Source of the DNA: Zoroaster sp. YZ-2022
Lineage: Eukaryota; Echinodermata; Asteroidea; Forcipulatida; Zoroasteridae
DNA length: 64,000 nt
Reading direction: 5' to 3'
Assembly: GCA_029582265.1 (NCBI GenBank)
Contig: CM055822.1
Span: 1,922,001-1,986,000, forward strand
This document shows, piece after piece, positions 32,188-43,732 of this stretch; the stretch's first letter is position 1, and every line of letters starts with the position of its first letter. The notes under the pieces were generated by a model, which saw nothing but the letters and a program-made list of their open reading frames with translations, was not told the DNA's origin and made no database searches. A program made the position numbers and the translations under genes.

Positions 32188-35100
32188 TAATAATAATAAT
32201 AATAATAATAAAGATTTTTAGCGCGCACATATCCACCCTGCTGGGCGCTCAAGGCGCGGAAACAAAGAAAAAACATTAGTACAAACAATATACAATGATA
32301 GCATAGGGAAAACAAATTATGTACCGAGATACATGTACCTACAATGCAATTACAAATATACATCAGAGTTGTGACATAAGATGAGTTTTAAGCATCGACT
32401 TGAATCTGGTTATACTATGACAAGATTTGAGTTTAGTTGGAAGATGATTCCAGAGTCTCGAGGCTGCGACGAAAACGACCTATCACCCCAGTTCCGTTTT
32501 GAAGTTGGTTCCTTGAGGGTGACATGTTGCTGGAGCGCAAATTGCGTGATGGAGTGTAGACTTTAAGTAGTTCAGAAATATAAATTTGGAGCAATGTTAT
32601 TAAAAGATTTTGTGAACAATTAGCATAAGTTTAAAACAATTCTCTGTGAAACAGGAAGCCAGTGCAGTTCTTTCAAGATTGGCGTGATATGGCATGACTT
32701 TCTGGACAAAGTCACAACACGAGCTGCTGTGTTTTGTATGTGCTGAAGACGAGATATTTGATTCTGCGGAAGACCGTAAAGGAGAGAATTCCCGTTATCG
32801 AGCCGTGATGTGACAAATGCATGTATAATTTGTTCAGCAGCACTTTTATTCAAGTATTTCCTAATTCGGCTTATATTTCTGATATGAAATGATGATATAC
32901 GAACAATGTTGGAGATATGTGGTTTTAAAGTCATTGTCGAGTCAAATATAACACCCAAATTACGTGCATGTAATGAAGGGGTTATCTGCGAGTCACCAAT
33001 TGTAATAAATGGAAGAGAAACTTTAGACAATTGCTGACGTGATCCAAATAGAACAAATTCTGTTTTTCATCGTTCAATTTCAGGAAGTTTTGTCTCATCC
33101 AACTTCGAATCTCTTGAATACATTTCTCCAGTGTTTTAATGCAGGAATCAGCAGGTTCTTGAGAAGATATAAAAGTAATGTAAAGCTGCGTGTCATCAGC
33201 GTAAACATGGTAATTTAAATTATACTTCAAATGATATCACGAACTGGAAAGGTATAAACAGTAAACCACTGTGGGCCGAGCATAGAGCCTTGGGGTACAG
33301 AATAGTCAGAGTAACAGGCTCGGAGATAGCGTTACCAATACAAACATGCTGAGGCCTATTTAAAGGTGGGACTTATACCAATCCAGGGCTGTGTCATGTA
33401 TTCCAAGATGATATTGAAGGCGGGAGAGAAGGATTTTATGATCGACAGTGTCAAAAAGCGGCGCTTAAGTCTAACAAAACTAATGCAGTGATTTTCCCTC
33501 ATCCATGGCAGATAAAATGTCATTGTTGACGCGAAGAAGAGCAGTTTCCGTTCCATGAAATGGTTTGTGGGCTGACTGAAATGTGTCCGACAGGTTATTA
33601 GCACGAACATGGTTAGAGATCCGTGATGAAACAACTCGCTCGATTGTTTTTCCAAGGTACTTTAAATTCGCTACTGGTCGGTAATTTTGAAAAGCTTCCT
33701 TGTCCAAATTGGGTTTCTTTAGGAGTGGTTTAACATGAGCAACCTTCTGGCTATTAGGGGAAACAACCGGAAGAAAGAGATCTGTTTACAATAATTGTGA
33801 TATACTTAGCAAACACATCAATATTTTGTTTTATTAGCGAAGTTGGCACTGGATCAAGTTCATGATTTTGATGGCGATTTCATGATGAGTTTCTTGATCT
33901 CCGTAACACTAGTAGGCTCAAACATGGACAGTCTACATTGTGGATCCTTGCGTGATGGTGTTTGTGATAGAATGGCAGGTACTGAGGAAAGAACGACGGA
34001 TATTCTAAATTTTGTGACAAAAAGTTTGAAAAAGCATTTGCGAGTCCTGATCGGGTGTGTAGATGGAAGCACTGGAGCTTTGGGTTTATGAAGCAGCTTT
34101 TCAACAATGTTAAAGAGTTTTTTCTGATCACCAGAGCTATCTTCCACAAGAGATGAGTAGTGAGTTATTTTTGCCTGGTTAATCATGTTCTTCACAATAT
34201 CACGTTGGTTACAGTATTCTTGCCGATGTACTCCAAGTTTCCCATTGTCACGCCATCTTCGCTCAAGTTGACGGCGGATTTTCCTTGCAGCACGGATATC
34301 ATCATTGAACCAGGGGGATTCAGATTGTAGTTTAACAGTTCGAGTTTTTTGCGGAGCATGATCATCCAAGATGTTACGGACAGTAGATTCAAATAGATTG
34401 ACACAAGAATCCAGCTCACCATCTTCAAGGTTTACATTTTCCAGTTGAGATTCAATATCATGACATAAATCTTTAATATTTACTTTTTTCCAGTGGCGAG
34501 TAGTTACAGAAATGGTAGGTATGGGAGGTTTTTTAAGGTTCAAATTTACCATGATTGCATAATGATCAGATAAGCCAGGATGAATAGTTATATTCGAGAT
34601 AAGAGGTGAAGTATTTTCACGCGTTATCATGAGGTCAAGACAGTGACCATACCGATGAGTGGGTGCTGTGATGTGCTGTATAAGTCCATGAGCAGAGAGC
34701 AGATCTTTAAACTGATTTGCATAATTGTTTGAAATAATGTCCATATGAATGTTAAAATCGCCGGTTAAAATAATGTCAGATTGGTGTAAGAGATAATCGA
34801 CAATTAATTTTTCAAATTTCTGCAGAAAACTGGAGAAGTTTACATGTTTACCATCAACATCCCTTTCTGGTCGATAAATATTAACAAGGCGAACAGATCT
34901 AGAGTTGCACGTTACCTCAGCATGCAGAGATTCAAATGTTAGGTAGTCAATGTTAACACTTTTCATACTGACAGATAAACTGGACCTAAAAAGGTAGGTA
35001 ACCCCTCCACCGGTCTTTATTGGTCTGGGGATATGATGGAGAGTAGCCAGCAGGAGTACACTCACGGGGTGGCAAGTCATCATTAGGTTTAAACCATGTC

Positions 35101-35560
35101 TCGGTTGTGGCAACAAGATCCAAATTGTTTTGAAGTACAAAGTCAACAAATTCATCCGATTTGTTACATATGGATTGAGTATTCAAGACACACAGAGCTG
35201 AAGTTTAGACTCATCGTGAACATTTGGAGTTGAAGTTATGCCAATGTCGCTTGTTGATGTGGTTGAGTTCACTGCTGGGGGTTGGTAAGGCTGGAGTGCT
35301 AGTTGTGTAAGTCTGTCCATTCTACGGCGACCAGCTTTTTTACCTCGATGTGTGCGGCGGTATGTTTGGGGTTGATTAGCAAGTATTCCAAGACAGTTCA
35401 ATTGACTCAATCCTAAATAAGATAAAGCTACATCAGTACATGGAGCATTGCGAAGATTGAGTAGTTCATTACGGCTGTGGGAAAATTCTATGGAGCTGAG
35501 TGGCGTTTGTGGGTGTGTTGATCAGTGTTTCAGGTCCAGGGTTTGGGTTTATGTCACCAG
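32188..35560 (-). mobile_element. L2/CR1-like LINE with (TAA)n tail
   Basis: Minus-strand element whose 3' end (32189-32259) reads GCGCCTTGAGCGCCCAG, then GGTGGATATGTGCGCGC and an (ATT)n tail. It carries a basic N-terminal region, an APE endonuclease, a reverse transcriptase and a C-terminal tail. The same 3' tail is found on the tRNA-derived SINE at 14594-14946. The 5' end is not sharply defined. No target-site duplication was identified. Confidence 0.82.
32620..35410 (-). pseudogene. LINE ORF2: endonuclease plus reverse transcriptase, broken
   Basis: Pieces in order on the minus strand: a basic segment (35410-35183, RRTHRGKKAGRRR); endonuclease start (35186-34986, NTQSICNKSDEF, LDLVATTETWF); endonuclease body (35155-33860, IILTGDFNIHMD, HCLDLMITR, SDHYAIMVNL); reverse transcriptase parts (33707-33480, FQNYRPVANLKYLGKTIE; 33230-32982, YHVYADDTQLYITF with both catalytic Asp, then WMRQNFLKLNDEK); and the C-terminal tail (33030-32620, LLYGLPQNQISRLQHIQN, LKELHWLPVSQRI). 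At least five frame changes, and sequence loss near 33240-33480, show a dead copy. The YADDTQLY and LHWLPV motifs are typical of L2/CR1-type LINEs. Confidence 0.85.
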
Positions 35561-38500
35561 AAATTAAGAGTTCCAGGTGCCAGGTGGAAGTCATAATTAT
35601 GACTTATGTCTTCAGCTGAGTGAAACTGCAATTTTCTTAGTTTCCATATCAATTGTTAGTACTGATAGTTATACTATTGTTAAATCCACTATTGATTTTA
35701 TTGATACTGTATTGCAAACGCACAGTGTGTATATTGTCTATTCAAGCCATAGTATAATTGATATGTGAACACTTCACTATCATCAGCCACTATGGTCCTG
35801 GGTGTGTTTGTTTACATTCCAAGTTTCTGGTAAAGTCATCAACTCCAGGTCTGGCTATAGGGACTTTGTTTTGGTAGCTCATTAGTATGTTAGGGCTCAG
35901 TAGCCAGAGATTTAAGTGTTTTGGACTGATAGAAGACGCTTAATGTTATTAATAAATCATCCCACTTGTAGAAGAAACGTATATGTCACGTACACAAGTA
36001 AATCCTCCATGTGTTCATTTTAGGGGTATTATCTTTAAAGTTGTTATTTGTGTACAACTTATTTAACTTAATATCTGGATTACTCACAAAAAATCACAAG
36101 TAATTTTGTTTAACTTGAACATGGCTCATGATACCCTTACAGAGGTTGTTTTTGTTACAAATTTGAAATAAAAATGGGATCCTTGTCATTTGGTAAGTGG
36201 AACACACATCACGTGCCATCCTTTTTTCCTATATAGGACAAATCTTCCAATATTTTGTCATCCACTTAGCAAAATATTTCACACAGTGAAATATTCTGCT
36301 ACATTTTTACTCAAATGCATCCAATTATATTTGTATATTAAAATCCAAACAACATAATAAATGTTCACATTGGATGCACAAACAATTTAAATAATGTTAA
36401 TAATTTTACTTTAAAAAACAAAGATGTGTCAAATACATGTACTATGGAATGTGTGATAAAGGGGTATGCCAACAATCAGCAGGCATAGTGTTTCCTTTTT
36501 TTCATTGAGTTTTCCCTATGGAAGTACTGTTTGAAACACATTCACTTACATTATGGGGTACTGGTCGCCGAGATCTTGGTACAATGGAATATAATAGGCT
36601 GTCGCGATTAGGAATCATGAATATGTATGAGACGTCTGATTGGCTGAAATATCGCGGGATGGCAATTCTCGTTTGCAGAAAAAAAATCGGGCCTCGCGAA
36701 TATACACAATAGAAACTTAAGGGAAGACCATTTTGGATCTGGCCAAAGAGAAAAGACACAACGTACAGAAGAATGGACGAGACTGTCGATTTGTTCTAAG
36801 ACTGAACAAGGTGAAGCCGAGTCCATTCTGGCATTTATCCATTTATTTACAATACAACTAATTGTAAACCGTAATGTATCCTAAGATTTTAAAAGTTCGA
36901 TACTTGTTTTAATGCTGTCTTAGTAGTGTTGTTTAAGATGTATCGCCCGTGTTTCCGGCAATGTATTTTAACGGTAATGTATAAAATTTACTTTTCATTG
37001 GAACATTTTATTTTACTTGAGGAAGGAAAACAAATTAGTTATACATAAGTATTGACGTTAATTTATAGTGGGTCCCGTCATAAATTCATTTTGGAACATG
37101 TTTAATGTTAAACTTCTGACAACTATTTTGAGAAATATCTCATTTCAAAATATTTGTTTACCTTTCAAAAGGAAATGATCAATCTTTCCTGAACAATAGT
37201 TTGACGTCAGATAAATAGTTTAAACTCGGCTGCGGGATGATTTTGCCTCAAAACAACTGTTCTACAATTTCACACTTTAGGCTTTCTTTATTAAATATCG
37301 AGTTTAAAACGATTCGCTTAATTGTTGACCTATTTGATGACGTTTGTTGGAATAATCTTTACTGTTTGTATTGGGAAATATTAAGACTTTGCAAGTTGAA
37401 AGGGAAAAGTAAATACTGTTTGCGGTGACACCAGGTAAGTAGTAAATAGTTCAGAAAAGAATTGGTTACACCTTGACTTTTCGATCAGTATGCTCTGATC
37501 AGCGGCGTAGCCAGGACTTTTTCAGTGGGGGGGCACAGGGGGTCATTGCTTTTCATTAGGGGGCCCAGTGGGTATGGGTTTTTCCCTTTTCTTTTTCTTT
37601 TCTGTTTTTTGGGGCACTATGAGGATTTTTCGTGGGGGCACCTGGGGGCATTCGGAAATTTGTGGGGGCACGTGTGCACCCCCAGGCCCCACAGTGGCCC
37701 CCACACGTGGCTTGCTGCTGGTTTCTGATCTTTTCCTGATCGTCCTCATGAAGACGATCAGAGTAAACTGATCGAGTTGTAACCAACCCGGATCTTTACT
37801 GTTCTGGGTAATATTTGAAAACAAACTATAATCATTATATATAGTCCAGGTTTACACTTTTCTAGACCTTTTCTAGACCTAGACCATGGGGTGATTTCCA
37901 CACCGTCAAAGTGTGTGTATTTGTATGCAGTGTTTGTACTTTTGTACTTCTCCACATCAAGATGTTTTTTTATATTTTTAGATGAATAAGATTTGAGATT
38001 AAATGTTAATGCCTTATTAAAAATTAATCAAATTAAGATTTTTTTCTGCTGACATCTCAAAATATCAGATTTTGTGGTTTCTTGTCATAGATATGTGTAC
38101 ATTTTGTGCTCAGCCAGCGCAGTTTGACCTTTAGGATCTTGTGTAAACAAGTGATGTCATTGGTCACATCGTATATAAAATGTTTGTTTGACTTTGGGGT
38201 TAAATATGGTAGACTGTACTTAAATACATTTACATGAAAAGCTATCGAAAAGAATGATCCTTAAAGGGCATATGCAATATAAATGAATTAACTTGAAAAC
38301 AAAGTGCTGAACTCATGACCAGTTGGCATTACTGCACCACTGGCAATTTGCGGGTTCCTGATTCAATTTTACACTTATTGGTATCTATGCAAATGAAATA
38401 TTTGCATAGTTTATTCATGAGCGGGATCATTATGCAATATCATGGTTAGTTTGTACTTTTTTTTTCACCAATTAGTTTGCTGTTGTGTGTGTTCTCCTGG

Positions 38501-38870
38501 TCACTGAGTAATTGTTTCCATCAATCGAGGTCTCTGCATGCTTTATATTGGGCACGTTTTAGCCGTCTTCAGAATGCCCTCTAATCTGTTTATTTGTTAT
38601 CAAAACATTATGTTTCTTACATCTTCGAGCGAAGTACATAAGTGAAGAAATTATCCTTGATATAAACCAGATCATTGATGATCATCATTCTCCACCACAA
38701 GGCAAAACTTTCAAAACGAAGGCAAAATTTAAAAAATACGACAAAACAAAGCACTATTTTTTATCTCTCTAATTACAGTCTTTATTACAGTATTTCCACA
38801 TTCACATGAAATATGATTATAGTTAGCATGATCAACAATGAAAGGCGTAATATTAGAAAGAGCGTATACA
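35561..38870. other. intergenic DNA with small repeats, no gene seen
   Basis: A GC-skewed, G-rich repeat at 37505-37700 begins GGCGTAGCCAGGACTTTTT; a related piece lies inverted at 9430-9476. At 37726-37783 there is a dispersed repeat around GACGATCAGAGTA that recurs near 59875 and 61260. ORFs over the G-rich repeat on both strands are artefacts. No exon is supported. Confidence 0.5.
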
Positions 38871-40432
38871 GAATAGCTTTGAAAGGGTGAATTGAAAATT
38901 ATATATACGTATGAAGTGAATTTCATTAGGTCAAATCTTCCAAAAAACAAATTTTTCTATGGACAATAGGCCTATATTAAGCTACATGAATTTTCGTATT
39001 ATTTATCAAATAAATATGTGAACTCTTAGCTTCAAAAGAACTTATTCAACTTAAAATAAGTCATCAAAAGTATGCATTCGCTGTTAGTTTTGGCGTCTAT
39101 GAATGTAAGGAGAAACACACCTCCAATCTAAAAAACCTAGAAAAATCTACGATATTGTACTGAAAATGCACACAACTGAAATGTGTCCTATCGTATGATG
39201 ATCATTATGCACTGTAATAACGGATTACTAACCCGTTATTACGGATTACTAATCTGTTATTACTAATGGCATAATGGTCCACAAAAATAACAATACTGAT
39301 GCTTATGACTCTTCTCACTGATTCAAGTACATGGGTCCATGTGATGATTTTGCAAAACAAAGAATTCGAGTTGAAGGAGTCAAATGAAATACGTGTATCG
39401 TGTACATACATACACATTATAAATATAACATGTCACATCGTACTATAGGAGAAAACACCAATGCAGATTTTGCTAAAGTTCCCACCCACCTTTAACAACG
39501 CTGGAAACAAACTAGTGCGGGGCCTGTAGTATATGTTATAAAGGGCCCTAAATTAAAAAATACCAAAAAACATTAAAACATAAATTATTTACTTGCATTT
39601 ACTATCGTATTACATAGGGCCTCAATGTTAATGCCCCACCAACAACAAAACACTCTATAGGCTTGTTTTGCCTATTTATCCTAATCGACTCTCCACATAT
39701 GTATAAAATAAATGACCAAAAGTTCATGAATCACATAAACACTAATGTCAACAATTAATAATCACTAGATTCTCATTTAACCCTCAAAAATCTATCAAAT
39801 ATGTATTGAAAATTCACAGCGATACTAGCATTCGTAGCGGTGCATGCAGTGCCTTCCACACAACAATAACATGAGTGATAGCCGTGGCGCTACGGTATCG
39901 ACATAACAAATAACGTAATACCTGGAGAGCCGTCAAGTAATCAGTATTCAGTAGACCAGGCCGATATTCATAAAGCCTGCTAACTTAGCAGCCAACCAGG
40001 CCCTTAGCAGCCTGCTAAATCCGTAGTTTCGCTCGGCGGTTACCAACTAATTTTGTATTCATAAAACGTTGCTAAGAATGTTGTCAGCTAGTTGCCAGCT
40101 AGATATTTCTAGCAAGCAGCTGGACGTTAGCAGTTCGCGAAACCACAAAATCGGAGAATGGCAATTTGCATTTCAATAGGGTATAGTGTTGTTTTGGACT
40201 GGCAAGACCAAGATGGTCAATGACTTTTTAAGCATCAGCAGTAAATCCTGTACATGAGGCCGATGTATAACCCACAAATGATTTAGTTGCCAACCAGTGA
40301 CTTAGAGACACCCCAGATCAACTTCTTAGCGTTAGCAGTCAACTTAGCAACCACCTGGGCTAGTTTAAAAGTTTTATGAATATCATAACTTCCAACTAAA
40401 CAGCTATCAGCAAGACCCTTTAGCAGTTGCCA
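38871..40432. repeat. duplicated repeat block, copy 2 (empty site)
   Basis: Diverged copy of 20212-23333 without the 957-bp Harbinger-like insertion: it reads CGCTGTTAGTTTTGGCG straight through. Many one-base differences are deletions relative to copy 1. The foldback part (from 39957) is cut off by the gap. Confidence 0.8.
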
Positions 40433-40932
40433 NNNNNNNNNNNNNNNNNNNNNNNNNNNNNNNNNNNNNNNNNNNNNNNNNNNNNNNNNNNNNNNNNNNN
40501 NNNNNNNNNNNNNNNNNNNNNNNNNNNNNNNNNNNNNNNNNNNNNNNNNNNNNNNNNNNNNNNNNNNNNNNNNNNNNNNNNNNNNNNNNNNNNNNNNNNN
40601 NNNNNNNNNNNNNNNNNNNNNNNNNNNNNNNNNNNNNNNNNNNNNNNNNNNNNNNNNNNNNNNNNNNNNNNNNNNNNNNNNNNNNNNNNNNNNNNNNNNN
40701 NNNNNNNNNNNNNNNNNNNNNNNNNNNNNNNNNNNNNNNNNNNNNNNNNNNNNNNNNNNNNNNNNNNNNNNNNNNNNNNNNNNNNNNNNNNNNNNNNNNN
40801 NNNNNNNNNNNNNNNNNNNNNNNNNNNNNNNNNNNNNNNNNNNNNNNNNNNNNNNNNNNNNNNNNNNNNNNNNNNNNNNNNNNNNNNNNNNNNNNNNNNN
40901 NNNNNNNNNNNNNNNNNNNNNNNNNNNNNNNN
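40433..40932. other. 500-N scaffold gap
   Basis: Exactly 500 N, the mark of an artificial scaffold join. Host repeat lies to the left and the middle of a viral gene to the right, so the true distance and even the order of the two contigs are uncertain. Confidence 0.98.
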
Positions 40933-41560
40933 TCGAAAAGACTATTTGTAGATGTAACTCTAAACAGAGAAAACTTTTTGAAGTTAAAATGTGAAAACCC
41001 AATTGAATTTACGATAGATTTAAAACCTTTACAAAAATAACCCGCAGTGATTAAACGAAAAGTTCCAATAACTGTTTACGTAAAAATGAACGATTGTATA
41101 TCGTAACAGTATGCGACGCAAAAAAACGAGAAACTAACAACGTAACTATTAATGAGTTAGTTAACGTGGAAACAATTGAACCCCCCCTGATTGTGATTAT
41201 AACTATCCTTACATAGTTGAAAGTAGCGATTTTTTTAAACTTAAAAAAATATTGCAAACAAACGTAACAATTAACATTAACATGCGCAACTTGGATTACA
41301 TTAACTTTTTAAGCGGCGACGATAGTCTTTACGGCACATCTTTAGAATTGGGTGATGTGGATGAAAAGCAGCCGCTTACTTATTCAGCTGCTTTTGAGTC
41401 AACTTTATTTAGCGCTTTTTTAAAAATGTCACCTTTAAGCAAACAAATACAATTTTACTCACCTAAAGGTAAAAAAGTTCCATTAAAAATTGCTGCGTTG
41501 GTAGGCGATTTGGGAAAAATTACAGCTTTCATAAAAGACTGGGGTTTTAAAAGAGAATAA
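40933..41560 (+). pseudogene. PCNA-like sliding clamp, 5' end in the gap, frame interrupted
   Basis: A continuous protein-like reading runs from the gap edge to a TAA at 41558-41560 with three breaks: an indel at the A-run near 41033, an in-frame TAA near 41055, and an indel at a C7 tract near 41187. The last 110 codons are open. Features follow the PCNA fold order: a short strand-rich N-part ending in DLKPLQK (interdomain-type helix), NNVTINELVNVETIEPP, a domain-2 start (ESSDFFKLKKIL) and the closing block FLKMSPLSKQIQFYSPKGKK, VPLKIAALVGDLGKITAFI. That block aligns with the conserved PLS...VPL...DLG C-terminus of PCNA. Clamps tether polymerases to DNA; poxviruses reuse the fold as a late transcription factor, so either role is possible. 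Identification is by eye only. Confidence 0.6.
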
Positions 41561-41579
41561 TTATAAAAAACAATAACAA

Positions 41580-41825
41580 ATGGAACAGGAAAGAAATGAT
41601 ATTTTTGATTTGGAGGATTTAACACTAGCAAGAAAACATTTGGCTTGCAAAACAAATTTTGCAAAAATAAAATCGAAAGACTATCGCGAATCTTTATTAG
41701 TCGAATACGCGCAACAATTTGAGGATTTTGAAACTGTTTTAGCGCGTATACATGTTGAACTTCAAACTAAAAATATCAATATAGAGTATGAAAATTTTAA
41801 AATTTTAAATATTACATTTAAATAA
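41580..41825 (+). CDS. unknown viral protein (81 aa)
   Basis: Not recognised. A highly charged, mostly helical small protein (MEQERNDIFDLEDLTLARKH at the start, EYAQQFEDFETVLARI in the middle), with no membrane segment and few cysteines. The intact frame starts 20 bp after the clamp-like gene and ends 32 bp before the zinc-finger gene, on the same strand. The tight spacing and shared AT-rich codon use support a real viral gene. It may work with the clamp or the zinc-finger protein. Confidence 0.5.
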   Translation: MEQERNDIFDLEDLTLARKHLACKTNFAKIKSKDYRESLLVEYAQQFEDFETVLARIHVELQTKNINIEYENFKILNITFK

Positions 41826-41856
41826 AAAAAATTATCTAGTTTAATAATAAAATAGT

Positions 41857-42156
41857 ATGGAAAAAATAATCGTTCCTTGCAGATGGTTAATAATTGGTAA
41901 AATGTACAAATGTTGCGTGCGTAGCTCACCTAACGTAAACTATTGCGCTTTTCATCAGTTTAAAATTAAAAGCGGAAAAAGCTCACCGGTCGAGTGTAAA
42001 AGGTGTAAAAAAGGTACGAAAACATCGACGGGTTTATGCACAAACTGCGCAAGAGCATTAAAAGTAAAAACTTCTTACCAAATGAACAAAAAAGCTATAC
42101 GCTCGTTTAATTTAGTAATGGTAGAGCTAATAGAGAAAAAAGTTTTTGTAGAGTAA
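41857..42156 (+). CDS. small viral zinc-finger protein (99 aa)
   Basis: Two candidate zinc sites. The first has Cys8, a Cys pair (YKCC, 19-20) and a C-x2-H (YCAFH, about residues 30-34), a pattern seen in small proteins of large DNA viruses and Polinton-like elements. The second is C-x2-C...C-x2-C (CKRCKKGTKTSTGLCTNC). A basic helix follows (RALKVKTSYQMNKKAIR). Intact frame. The combination suggests nucleic-acid binding, perhaps transcription control, but no function is shown. The start follows TAATAATAAAATAGTATGG. Confidence 0.6.
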   Translation: MEKIIVPCRWLIIGKMYKCCVRSSPNVNYCAFHQFKIKSGKSSPVECKRCKKGTKTSTGLCTNCARALKVKTSYQMNKKAIRSFNLVMVELIEKKVFVE

Positions 42157-42163
42157 TATTAAT

Positions 42164-42493
42164 ATGGGTGAAGTATTACGAACGCATATACTCGTGTTCA
42201 TTGAATATTTAAAATCGTTTTGTTTAAATTCACATGATTTAATATTGTTGGAATATTATATTAGAAATGTTCCCGCTCAACGGTTGATTATACTCGTGCG
42301 AGAAAATTTAGTTCCAGCGTCAGAGTTAATTAAATCTAGAGATTTAGCGAGTATAAAAGAGTATTTAACTCTAGCTTTAGACACGTATTACATAAATTTA
42401 TATTGTAACGAGTTGCAGAGTTTAAATGAAACGGATAGAGAAACTATTTTTTTGAATCTAGAACTAATTATAAACATTGTACTAAAAATTTAA
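42164..42493 (+). CDS. unknown helical viral protein (109 aa)
   Basis: Not recognised. The sequence is rich in Leu, Ile and Tyr spaced as amphipathic helices (HILVFIEYLKSF, DLILLEYYIRNV, DLASIKEYLTLALD) and ends in a hydrophobic helix (LELIINIVLKI). No cysteine pairs, no signal. It starts 8 bp after the zinc-finger gene, the last of four tightly packed plus-strand genes, and is followed by a hairpin before the convergent 198-aa gene. The helical pattern could suit a death-fold-like or adaptor protein, but this is speculation. Confidence 0.45.
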   Translation: MGEVLRTHILVFIEYLKSFCLNSHDLILLEYYIRNVPAQRLIILVRENLVPASELIKSRDLASIKEYLTLALDTYYINLYCNELQSLNETDRETIFLNLELIINIVLKI

Positions 42494-42521
42494 ATTGTAC
42501 GGCGGCGGCCTACACATTGTT

Positions 42522-42548
42522 ACTCGCTCCGCTTCTTGCGAAGCGAGT
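42522..42548. terminator. hairpin between convergent viral genes
   Basis: ACTCGCT and AGCGAGT form a 7-bp perfect stem around CCGCTTCTTGCGA, with a further short GCTTC/GAAGC pairing inside, followed by TTTTT. It is a GC-rich island in an AT-rich region, placed exactly between two convergent transcription units. Bidirectional 3'-end formation is a reasonable guess. Confidence 0.4.
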
Positions 42549-42591
42549 TTTTGGTTACGCCCCACATCAGTGTAATATATTTTATTTACGC

Positions 42592-43188
42592 TCACTTTAA
42601 ACTCATAAATTTTTCTATAAGAATTTTTTTTTCATTATCAGTTTTAACCTCTGTTTTAACTGGTATAGTTGTTGAAACGAGTACATTGCGAATATTTTCT
42701 TTCATTTTATAATATTTATCTCGCTCTTCGCATACGAGTACAAATTCTTCTTTACTGACGTTACCGTCTTCGATGGCTTTACTAACGTGGTTTTCGATTG
42801 TGTTGAGTTTACTCAATGCTAAAATTCGTATTTCGTCGTGTTTTTTAGCTTTCTTATACAATTTATTTTTAGCGTATCTGAGAGCGAATGCCGCGCCGCC
42901 CAACCCCAAAGCTAAACCTTCTAAAGTGAATCCTACCGGCGACGACACGACGCTGGCGATACTGGCTATTCCGATGGCTCCTGCTCCCATACACCCCAAT
43001 TCAGCTATTGTTTCTACAACATCGCAAGCGTTGATGATTCTATTATATTTTTTATATACGGCTTCACGTTTGTTAATTTCTATTCGTAATTCTTTTTGAA
43101 TATTGTCGATTTTTTGCAAACGAAATGCTTTAACATCATCCGTCAAAGACTGTAAATTTGCATAAAGTACATTAGTTGATTCGCTCAT
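42592..43188 (-). CDS. conserved Polinton-type coiled-coil/hydrophobic protein (198 aa)
   Basis: Residues 1-55 are a coiled coil (VKAFRLQKIDNIQKELRIE). Residues 60-105 are Gly/Ala-rich and hydrophobic with several glycine motifs (GCMGAGAIGIAS, LALGLGGAAFALR), looking like paired membrane-interacting helices. Residues 110-198 return to charged helices (KHDEIRILALSKLNTIENHV, DGNVSKEEFVLVCEE). Proteins of this layout occur next to capsid genes in Polinton-like elements of invertebrates; their role is not known to me. Glycine-rich hairpins flanked by coiled coils suggest a membrane-active or virion core protein. The frame is intact and starts 22 bp after the end of the next minus-strand gene. Confidence 0.6.
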   Translation of the reverse strand: MSESTNVLYANLQSLTDDVKAFRLQKIDNIQKELRIEINKREAVYKKYNRIINACDVVETIAELGCMGAGAIGIASIASVVSSPVGFTLEGLALGLGGAAFALRYAKNKLYKKAKKHDEIRILALSKLNTIENHVSKAIEDGNVSKEEFVLVCEERDKYYKMKENIRNVLVSTTIPVKTEVKTDNEKKILIEKFMSLK

Positions 43189-43210
43189 TGTTTTATTAAT
43201 AGTAAAGATT

Positions 43211-43692
43211 TTAATCTAATGGAATCTTTTTAATTTTGATCTCGTAACATATTCCATCGTTTAAAGAGCCAAAAAAAATTAGATTCATATACGATTTGAT
43301 ATTATTTTCTTGAACGAAGCATAATATACATTCTAAATATCGTGGTTCGTTCGTAAAATCAAAGTTTCCAGTTTGGGAAAACTAATTATTCCCATATTGT
43401 TGGGATCAAATTGTTCACTTTTTACTAAAGAATAAGAATTATTTTCACCTATATTCATTTTAGCATATAATGAATAAAATATTACGTTATAAACACTAGA
43501 TATATGAATATTTATTGTATTTGCGTACCAATATAATTCAATAGTGTTATCGTTATAAAAAACGTCGTCACGTAAAAGTTCACTTGGATTAAGGTGCCCA
43601 GTTTTTATAAATGAAATAGAGCCTTCTGGTGTGGCTCGTGTACTTTGCTCGAGCTCGCTTTCTACGTGACCAGGTCCGTAAATACTCGCCAT
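43211..43692 (-). pseudogene. minor virion-like protein, paralog P1 (one frameshift)
   Basis: Starts MASIYGPG at 43692, just downstream of a TACTATAAATATGGC element. The first 119 codons are open. Near 43345-43360 the reading shifts by one base and continues to a TAA at 43213-43211 through LECILCF, FFGSLNDGICYEIKI. The sequence is rich in beta-type strands with alternating aromatic residues (IELYWYANTINIHI). It is paralogous to the next gene: GHLNPSELLRDDVFY matches GYLNRDEILQRTI, and both end FFG-x-LN-x-x-ICY-x-IKI. The position beside the penton-like gene suggests a capsid vertex, fibre or cement protein; family unknown. Confidence 0.55.
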
Positions 43693-43702
43693 ATTTATAG
43701 TA
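43685..43702 (-). promoter_or_regulatory. TATA-like element fused to the P1 start codon
   Basis: On the minus strand it reads TACTATAAATATGGCGAG, with the ATG part of the element. The same TACTATAAATATGGC occurs at the major capsid gene (48038-48052), and a close form at P2 (44176-44193). Confidence 0.65.
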
Positions 43703-43732
43703 TAAAAATAAAATTTAATTTAGCGGTAAACT

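Noticed and set aside
37525..37824. Several overlapping ORFs over a G-rich stretch
   Set aside because: They follow from a dispersed GGCGTAGCC-type repeat; both strands and three frames are open because of base bias.
40283..41002. Long ORFs spanning the N run
   Set aside because: They consist mainly of unknown bases.
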